DNA from: Pelomonas baiyunensis
GTDB taxonomy: Bacteria; Pseudomonadota; Gammaproteobacteria; Burkholderiales; Burkholderiaceae_C
Length of the DNA stretch: 64,000 bases
NCBI RefSeq assembly: GCF_043555935.1
Contig: NZ_JBIGIB010000004.1
Coordinates: 124,001-188,000 of the forward strand
Reading direction: 5' to 3'
This document shows positions 59,237 through 64,000 of the stretch, in pieces. The translations under genes and the position numbers were made by a program. The notes under the pieces were generated by a model. That model saw only the letters and a program-made list of their open reading frames with translations, was not told where the DNA came from and did no database searches. Numbering within the stretch: the stretch's first letter is position 1; each line of letters begins with the position of its first letter.

Positions 59237-59769
59237 ACCGACGCCTGCTGCTCATCGCCTCGCTCACCACGGCCGCCACGCTGGCCGGCTGCGCCAGCGC
59301 CCCCGTGCCAGACGATTACGCCGCCGAGAAACCGGTGCTGGACCTGAAGACCTACTTCAACGGCCCGCTGACCGCACACGGTGTGTTCACCGACCGGGCG
59401 GGCAAGGTCAAACGCCGCTTCGAGGTCAAGCTCGTCGGCCGCTGGCAGGGCGATGTGGGCACGCTGGACGAAGACTTCCGCTACAGCGACGGCACCACCG
59501 AGCGGCGGGTCTGGACGATCACCGCGCTGGGTCAGGGCCGCTACCGCGGCACCGCGGCCGATGTGGTGGGCAGCGCCGACGGCCTGGCCCGCGGCAACGC
59601 CCTGCGCTGGAGCTACACGCTGCGCCTGCCGGTGGACGGCACGACCTACGACGTGCAGTTCGACGACTGGATGTACCTGATGGACGAGCGCGTGATGCTG
59701 AACAAGGCGCGCATGAGCAAGTTCGGCATCGACCTCGGCGAGGTCACCTTGAGCTTCTACAAGTCATGA
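59233..59769 (+). CDS. DUF3833 family lipoprotein
   Basis: A 178-residue lipoprotein with lipobox LAGC at about residue 17-20. The family pattern is LDLKTYFNGPLTAHGVFTDR and later FRYSDGTTERRVWTITALG. The fold is an eight-stranded barrel-like beta protein that may bind a lipid. It overlaps the carrier gene by four bases (ATGA). Confidence 0.92.
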   Translation: MNRRLLLIASLTTAATLAGCASAPVPDDYAAEKPVLDLKTYFNGPLTAHGVFTDRAGKVKRRFEVKLVGRWQGDVGTLDEDFRYSDGTTERRVWTITALGQGRYRGTAADVVGSADGLARGNALRWSYTLRLPVDGTTYDVQFDDWMYLMDERVMLNKARMSKFGIDLGEVTLSFYKS

Positions 59770-59836
59770 CGGCCACTCGCCACCGCCCTCAGCGGCGTCG
59801 GCACGCTGGCGCGGCCAACACCCCGGGGAGGCACCC

Positions 59837-60595
59837 ATGGCTTTGAACCCCCGCCTGCGTGATTGGCAGGGCAAGACGGCCTGGCTGATCGGCGCGTCCA
59901 CCGGCATCGGCGCGGCCACGGCGCACGGGCTGCACGGGGCCGGCGCGCGGGTCGTGGTGTCGGCCCGGCAGGCGGCCCTGCTGGACGCCTTCGTCGCCGC
60001 CCACCCCGGCAGCCGCGCGCTGCCGCTGGATGTGATGGACCTGCCCGCGCTGCACGCGGCTGCCGCCGACCTCGGCCCGGTGGACCTGTGCGTGTATTGC
60101 GCCGGCTACTACCGGCCCATGAGCGCGCTGCAGTTCGACCTGGCCGAGGCCCGCCGGCACCTGGACATCAACTTCCAGGGCGCGCTGAACCTGCTGGACG
60201 CGGTGCTGCCCGGCCAGCTCGCCGCCGGCCGCGGCCACCTGAGCCTGGTCTCCAGCGTGGCGGGCTACCGCGGCCTGCCCAAGGCGCTGGCCTATGGGCC
60301 CAGCAAGGCGGCACTCACCCATCTGGCCGAGGCCCTGTACCTGGACCTGCACCCGCAGGGGCTGGGCGTGTCCGTCATCCACCCCGGGTTCGTGAAGACG
60401 CCCATGACTGCGCAGAACGACTTCCACATGCCGGCCGCCATCGCGCCCGAAGAGGCCGCGCGGGCCATGCTCGCCGGCTGGGCGGCGGGCGACTTCGAGA
60501 TCCACTTCCCCAAGCGCTTCACCCGCTTCATGAAGGCGCTGCGCCAGTTGCCCAACCGGCTCTACTTTCCGCTTGTGAGCAAGGCCAACCGATGA
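59837..60595 (+). CDS. Short-chain dehydrogenase/reductase
   Basis: A 252-residue oxidoreductase. The cofactor motif is IGASTGIGAATA, an unusual opening for TGxxxGIG in which Thr is replaced by Ile. The Ser in VSSVAGYRG and the Tyr-Lys pair in AYGPSKAAL complete the catalytic centre. The ribosome site GGGGAGG ahead of the ATG is strong, and the 67-base gap before it is the widest in the operon. The substrate is presumably an acyl or ketone intermediate of the same pathway. Confidence 0.92.
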   Translation: MALNPRLRDWQGKTAWLIGASTGIGAATAHGLHGAGARVVVSARQAALLDAFVAAHPGSRALPLDVMDLPALHAAAADLGPVDLCVYCAGYYRPMSALQFDLAEARRHLDINFQGALNLLDAVLPGQLAAGRGHLSLVSSVAGYRGLPKALAYGPSKAALTHLAEALYLDLHPQGLGVSVIHPGFVKTPMTAQNDFHMPAAIAPEEAARAMLAGWAAGDFEIHFPKRFTRFMKALRQLPNRLYFPLVSKANR

Positions 60596-61008
60596 CCCAC
60601 ACCGACCCGCGCGTGGCCGGGCTGATCCAGCGGTACGAAGCGCTGCAACCCGCCACGCTGGACGACCTCGCCGCGCGCTACGCGCCCGACTGCCGGTTCA
60701 AAGACCCGTTCAACGACGTGCAAGGCCGTGCCGCGGTGCGGCGCATCTTTGCGCACATGTTCGAGACGGTGACCGCACCGCGCTTCGTCGTGACCTCGGT
60801 CATCGCCGAGGGCGAGCAATGCTTTCTGGGCTGGGACTTCCACGCCGGCGACTTCGTCATCCGCGGCGCGAGCCATCTGCGCTTCGACGCGGCCGGCTTG
60901 GTCGCCGACCACCGCGACTACTGGGACGCGGCGGAGGAGCTCTACGAAAAGCTGCCCGTGCTGGGTGCCCTGATGCGCTTGCTCAAGCGCCGGTTGAAGG
61001 CCACGTAG
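60592..61008 (+). CDS. SnoaL/NTF2-like protein
   Basis: A 138-residue protein of the SnoaL-like fold. The pattern YAPDCRFKDPFNDVQGRAAV and later HLRFDAAGLVADHRDYWDA is that of small ring-type enzymes or binding proteins. It overlaps the SDR by four bases (ATGA) and closes the operon. Members beside SDR and CFA genes are common in this cluster type, and their reaction is unknown. Confidence 0.9.
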   Translation: MTHTDPRVAGLIQRYEALQPATLDDLAARYAPDCRFKDPFNDVQGRAAVRRIFAHMFETVTAPRFVVTSVIAEGEQCFLGWDFHAGDFVIRGASHLRFDAAGLVADHRDYWDAAEELYEKLPVLGALMRLLKRRLKAT

Positions 61009-61034
61009 TGCATCGTCGAGCGACTGCCGTGGAT

Positions 61035-61075
61035 CCGGCTTTGCCGGGCCACTGGCAGTGCCCCCTCGAGGGGGC
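61035..61075. repeat. Intergenic double hairpin between convergent genes
   Basis: CCGGC-TTT-GCCGG (61035-61047) is followed by a 14-base palindrome CCCCCTCGAGGGGG (61061-61074), flanked by GCCACTGGCAGTG. I recognise similar units from intergenic regions of Comamonadaceae genomes. Lying between the convergent SnoaL-like and corA genes, it could stop transcription in both directions. Confidence 0.6.
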
Positions 61076-61099
61076 GGCCGCCAGGCCGTACGGGGTGGT

Positions 61100-62074
61100 C
61101 TATTTCAACCAGCCCTTGCGCCGGAAGTAGATGAAGGGCGCCGCCACCGACACCAGCATCAGGCCGAGTGCGAACGGATAGCCCCAGGCCTGCTCCAGCT
61201 CGGGCATGAACTTGAAGTTCATGCCGTAGATGGACGCGATCAGCGTGGGCGGCAGCAGCGCCACGCTGGCCACCGAGAAGATCTTGATGATCTTGTTCTG
61301 GTTGATGTTGATGAAACCGACCGTCGCGTCCATCAAGAAGTTGATCTTGTCGAACAGGAAGGCGGTGTGCGAGTCCAGTGAGTCGATGTCGCGCAGGATC
61401 TGGCGCGACTCCTCGAACTGCTCGGCGTTGAGCATGCGGCTGCGCATCATGAAGCTGACCGCACGGCGCGTGTCCATCACGTTGCGGCGGATGCGGCCGT
61501 TCAAGTCTTCCTCGCGGGCAATGGCCGACAGCACTTCGCCGGCCTCGGCGTCGGTCACGTCGCTCTTCAGCACCCGGGCGCTGACGGCTTCGAGCTTGTC
61601 GTAGATGCCTTCCAGCACGTCGGCAGAGTACTCGGCATCGGCGTCGTAGAGCTTGAGCAGCACGTCCTTGGCGTCCTCGATCAACGCCGGAATGCGCCGC
61701 GCGCGCAGGCGCAGCAGGCGGAACACCGGCAGGTCCTCGTTGTGCACCGAGAACAGCACGTTGTTGTAGAGGATGAAGGCCACGCGCACGTTGCGCGACT
61801 GCTCGGGGTCGTCGATCAGGAAGTCGGAGCGGATGTGCAGCTCGCCGTTGTCTTCCTCGTAGAACCGGGCGGACTCTTCCAGGTCTTCGTCGACGATGTC
61901 TTCCGGGATGGTCAGACCGAAGCGGTCACGGATCCAGCCCTTTTCTTCCGCGCTGGGGCTCTCCAGGTCCACCCAAATCGGGCGCGACTGGGCCAGGTCT
62001 TCCGCGGTTTCAATTTCTTCCTGGAAGAGGCCGCCCTTCAGGCGTCCGTTGTCCAGCGTGAATACGTTCAGCAT
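61100..62074 (-). CDS. corA: CorA-type magnesium transporter
   Basis: A 324-residue channel. The signature YGMNFKFMPEL sits between the two C-terminal membrane helices (VALLPPTLIASIYGMN and YPFALGLMLVSVAAPFIYF), and the long helical cytoplasmic funnel precedes it. The full length matches other CorA proteins. It imports Mg2+ driven by membrane potential and may also carry Co2+. It is divergent from hpf across a 413-base gap that holds hairpins. Confidence 0.96.
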   Translation of the reverse strand: MLNVFTLDNGRLKGGLFQEEIETAEDLAQSRPIWVDLESPSAEEKGWIRDRFGLTIPEDIVDEDLEESARFYEEDNGELHIRSDFLIDDPEQSRNVRVAFILYNNVLFSVHNEDLPVFRLLRLRARRIPALIEDAKDVLLKLYDADAEYSADVLEGIYDKLEAVSARVLKSDVTDAEAGEVLSAIAREEDLNGRIRRNVMDTRRAVSFMMRSRMLNAEQFEESRQILRDIDSLDSHTAFLFDKINFLMDATVGFININQNKIIKIFSVASVALLPPTLIASIYGMNFKFMPELEQAWGYPFALGLMLVSVAAPFIYFRRKGWLK

Positions 62075-62487
62075 GCCTCGTCTCCGGCATCGGCAAAGCG
62101 GGGGGACGACGGTGCGCCGTCCGGGGTGGGGTTCAGGTCAACCGTCTCACTCCGGGCGGCAGGGCCAGCAACGGGCCGCAGGCTGCGGGAGCGGACGGTC
62201 ACCGAGGGTGATCGCTGTCCAAGAAGCTCTCCTAGGGGGAATAGCCAAGGATTATTGCACCGCCACAAGCGTGAAAGAAGGCGCAAAAACCTGAGCCCGA
62301 AGGCCGCAAAGCCGGCCTGTCATCCCCTTGTCACGCCGCCACTTCGCGCGCACACTGGGCTCGTCGATTTCCCCACTCCCACCCACCTCCGCTACCCGAA
62401 AAGACCCTCCTCCCCTCCTCCCTTTCGTCTCGGTTTCTTCGTATTTCCGGTTCGTTTTCCCGACCCATTCCTCTGAAAGGAGGCTTT
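62075..62487. other. Divergent corA/hpf gap with hairpins and a pyrimidine-rich part
   Basis: No gene is visible. On the corA side two hairpins stand out in the leader: GACGG-TGCG-CCGTC (62108-62121) and a longer one at 62193-62220, with inner TCACC/GGTGA and outer GGAC/GTCC arms. Neither matches the M-box or mgtA-type Mg2+ leaders that I know. The hpf side is pyrimidine-rich from about 62350 to 62420 and ends in a strong AAAGGAGG ribosome site. Confidence 0.5.
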
Positions 62488-62829
62488 ATGAATCTGACGA
62501 TCAGTGGCCATCATCTCGAAGTCACCCCAGCCCTGCGCGAGTACGTGCTGACCAAGCTGGACCGTGTGACCCGCCACTTCGATCAGGTCGTTGACATCAA
62601 CGTCCTGCTGACCGTGGAGAAGCAAAAGGAGAAGGACCGCCGACAGCGAGCTGAAGTGACGCTGCACGTGAAAGGTCGCGACATCTTTGTGGAGCAGTCC
62701 CACGAGGACCTCTACGCCGCCATTGATCAACTGATGGACAAGCTGGACCGCCAGGTCTGCCGGCACAAGGACAAGGTGCAAGACCACCACCACGCCTCGG
62801 CCAAGCGCCTGGATATTCCGGCGCCTTGA
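62488..62829 (+). CDS. hpf: Ribosome hibernation promoting factor (long-form-like N domain)
   Basis: A 113-residue protein that binds the 30S decoding region and idles ribosomes in stationary phase. The start MNLTISGHHLEVTPALREYV and the RAEVTLHVKGRDIFVE strand are standard, and the end is basic and His-rich (HKDKVQDHHHASAKR). It has its own leader and strong ribosome site. In many Burkholderiales, rpoN stands directly upstream; here corA occupies that side. Confidence 0.95.
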   Translation: MNLTISGHHLEVTPALREYVLTKLDRVTRHFDQVVDINVLLTVEKQKEKDRRQRAEVTLHVKGRDIFVEQSHEDLYAAIDQLMDKLDRQVCRHKDKVQDHHHASAKRLDIPAP

Positions 62830-62848
62830 CCCTTGACGGGTCTCACCG

Positions 62849-62875
62849 AGCGGCCTGCGGGCCGCTTTTGTTTTT
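62849..62875 (+). terminator. Rho-independent terminator after hpf
   Basis: AGCGGCC-TGCG-GGCCGCT makes a 7-bp stem with a 4-base loop followed by TTTTGTTTTT. It ends 46 bases after the hpf stop, so hpf is monocistronic or only partly read into ptsN. Confidence 0.88.
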
Positions 62876-63090
62876 CCGCGCCGGATAGCGCTGTCAGCTC
62901 CACGCCAGCCGATGTTGCTGCAGTGCCGCAAAAACCCGCATTCGAGGGCTCGCAGCCAGCTTTTCCACGGGTCTAGGGCTGCGCGCTCACCGCAAATCGG
63001 CGCGCGGTTCCATAATCCGTGGCTCTGATTGACCCATACGCCCGGCTGCGGCCGCGCCCACCAGGCGCCCCCGACGCTCGGCCCCAGCCC

Positions 63091-63561
63091 ATGAACCGTC
63101 TCGCCGCCATCCTGCCCGCCGACAACGTGTTGGTGAATGTGGATGCGTCCAGCAAGAAACGCGCCTTCGAACACGCCGGCCTGCTGTTCGAGAACCATCA
63201 CCAGATGGCGCGCGCCCTGGTCACCGACAACCTCTTCGCCCGCGAACGCCTGGGCTCGACCGGCCTCGGCCACGGCGTGGCCATCCCGCACGGCCGCGTC
63301 AAGGGTCTGAAGAATCCGCTGGCCGCCGTGCTGCGCCTGCAGCAGCCGATCGCCTTCGACGCCCCGGACGACGAGCCGGTCAGCCTGCTGATCTTCCTGC
63401 TCGTGCCCGAAGCGGCCACGCAGCGGCACCTGGAAATCCTGTCCGAAATCGCTGAAATGCTGTCGGACCGCGAACTGCGCGAGCAACTCAAGACCGAAGC
63501 CGACGCGGCCACGCTGCACAAGCTGATTGCCGCCTGGGAACCGCTGAAGTCCGTCGCCTGA
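63091..63561 (+). CDS. ptsN: Nitrogen-regulatory PTS IIA-like protein
   Basis: A 156-residue EIIA-Ntr. The phosphorylated His is H67 in HGVAIPHGR. The C-terminal half has LLIFLLVPEAATQRHLEIL and LSDRELREQL. It takes phosphate from NPr and, in other species, controls potassium uptake and stress responses. The ATG at 63091 gives the standard start (MNRLAAILPADNVLVNVDAS). It precedes hprK, as in other betaproteobacteria. Confidence 0.95.
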   Translation: MNRLAAILPADNVLVNVDASSKKRAFEHAGLLFENHHQMARALVTDNLFARERLGSTGLGHGVAIPHGRVKGLKNPLAAVLRLQQPIAFDAPDDEPVSLLIFLLVPEAATQRHLEILSEIAEMLSDRELREQLKTEADAATLHKLIAAWEPLKSVA

Positions 63562-63626
63562 GGTCGCGCCCGGCGCGCGACCCGCTCCGTCCTCCCATCC
63601 GGCCTGACTCCCGGCCCTGACGCGCC

Positions 63627-64000
63627 ATGAAACCCTCCTCCATCAGCGCCGAGCGCCTGTTCGAAGAACACCGCGAGGCCCTGCGCTGGGAGTGGATCGC
63701 GGGTCACGCCCACCCGGAGCGCCGCTTCGATGAAGCCGCCGTGCGCGACGCGCAAAGCGCCGCCGACCTCGTGGGCTACCTGAACTACATCCACCCCTAC
63801 CGGGTGCAGATCGTGGGCCGCCGCGAGGTGGCGTACCTCAGCCAGGAAAGCACGGAAATCCAGGACCGGCGCATCTCGCGTATCGTGACCCTGGAGCCGC
63901 CGGTCATCATCATCGCGGACGACTCCGTGCCCCCGCCCCGCCTGGTGGCGATGTGCGACCGCGCAGAGATCCCGCTGTTCCGCACCAACGAGTCCGCGGG
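63627..64000 (+). CDS. hprK: HPr kinase/phosphorylase, N-terminal part
   Basis: The first ~124 codons lie in the window and the gene runs off the right edge. The N-terminal domain is recognisable (ISAERLFEEHREALRWEW, LVGYLNYIHPYRVQIVGRRE, IADDSVPPPRLVAMCDRAEI, cut as IIIADDSVPPPRL). The ATP-binding P-loop would be further on. HprK phosphorylates HPr on Ser; in betaproteobacteria it usually belongs to an incomplete PTS linked with ptsN. Confidence 0.93.
   Translation, partial: MKPSSISAERLFEEHREALRWEWIAGHAHPERRFDEAAVRDAQSAADLVGYLNYIHPYRVQIVGRREVAYLSQESTEIQDRRISRIVTLEPPVIIIADDSVPPPRLVAMCDRAEIPLFRTNESA

Noticed and set aside
62075..62487. M-box or mgtA-type magnesium riboswitch ahead of corA
   Set aside because: Hairpins exist but the conserved core sequences known for those classes are not visible.
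1..64000. tRNA or rRNA genes
   Set aside because: No cloverleaf-like sequence or conserved TpsiC box was seen in the gaps between genes.

Overview
The window is very GC-rich, densely packed chromosomal DNA from a betaproteobacterium, most likely a member of the Burkholderiales in the Comamonadaceae/Rubrivivax-Leptothrix neighbourhood. The basis is the hpf-ptsN-hprK block at the right end, the glnE/yhdP divergent pair, the UbiH-type hydroxylase, the B12-dependent MerR regulator with a fatty-acid-modification operon, and strong G/C at third codon positions. The placement rests on gene content and protein style, not on a database search. About 55 protein genes can be supported. No rRNA, tRNA or CRISPR array was seen.

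Layout. 0-6.6 kb: start of an SDR gene, two tandem membrane diguanylate cyclases, an M13 (PepO-type) metallopeptidase, a YdeI-like protein, a D-2-hydroxyacid dehydrogenase and a small unknown protein. 6.8-10.2 kb: a TolA/TonB-like protein with a very long charged helix, an orphan protein and a lipoprotein. 10.3-23.7 kb: a signalling block. Two very large periplasmic-propeller diguanylate cyclases flank an operon of a response regulator with a degenerate HD-GYP domain, a second response regulator, a PAS histidine kinase and a TPR-GAF histidine kinase. The two kinases share an almost identical catalytic core. 23.7-30.3 kb: aldo/keto reductase, periplasmic binding protein, UbiH-like monooxygenase, secreted and lipoprotein unknowns, an MFS carrier and a Nit-type amidohydrolase. 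30.3-37.2 kb: yhdP and glnE, divergent. 37.2-40 kb: a partner-switching module (HATPase, STAS, FHA-PP2C phosphatase) beside a rhombosortase-like intramembrane protease. 40-46 kb: metabolic and transport genes and their regulators.

46.0-48.3 kb looks acquired: base composition and codon use differ, it carries an IS3-family transposase remnant, a YaaW/UPF0174-like membrane-active protein and broken gene pieces, and short direct repeats lie at both sides. 48.3-50.5 kb is a GntR(YtrA-type)-ABC exporter operon ending in a clear terminator. An ankyrin-SUFU-like protein follows.

51.7-61.0 kb is a LitR/CarH-type (MerR plus B12-binding) photoreceptor regulator with a diiron ferritin-like protein on one side. 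A nearly gapless divergent operon lies on the other: FAD amine oxidase, DUF1365, cyclopropane-fatty-acid-synthase-like methyltransferase, chalcone-isomerase-like protein, MFS_2 carrier, DUF3833 lipoprotein, SDR and SnoaL-like protein. The regulator's intergenic region contains two perfect inverted repeats built on TTTGTC/GACAAA, a good candidate operator. The picture is a light- or singlet-oxygen-controlled membrane-lipid remodelling operon. The window ends with corA, hpf, ptsN and the beginning of hprK.

The two most interesting regions are the c-di-GMP block (four GGEEF cyclases with intact RxxD inhibitory sites, no EAL domain, and an HD-GYP that has lost its metal ligands) and the photoreceptor-lipid operon.
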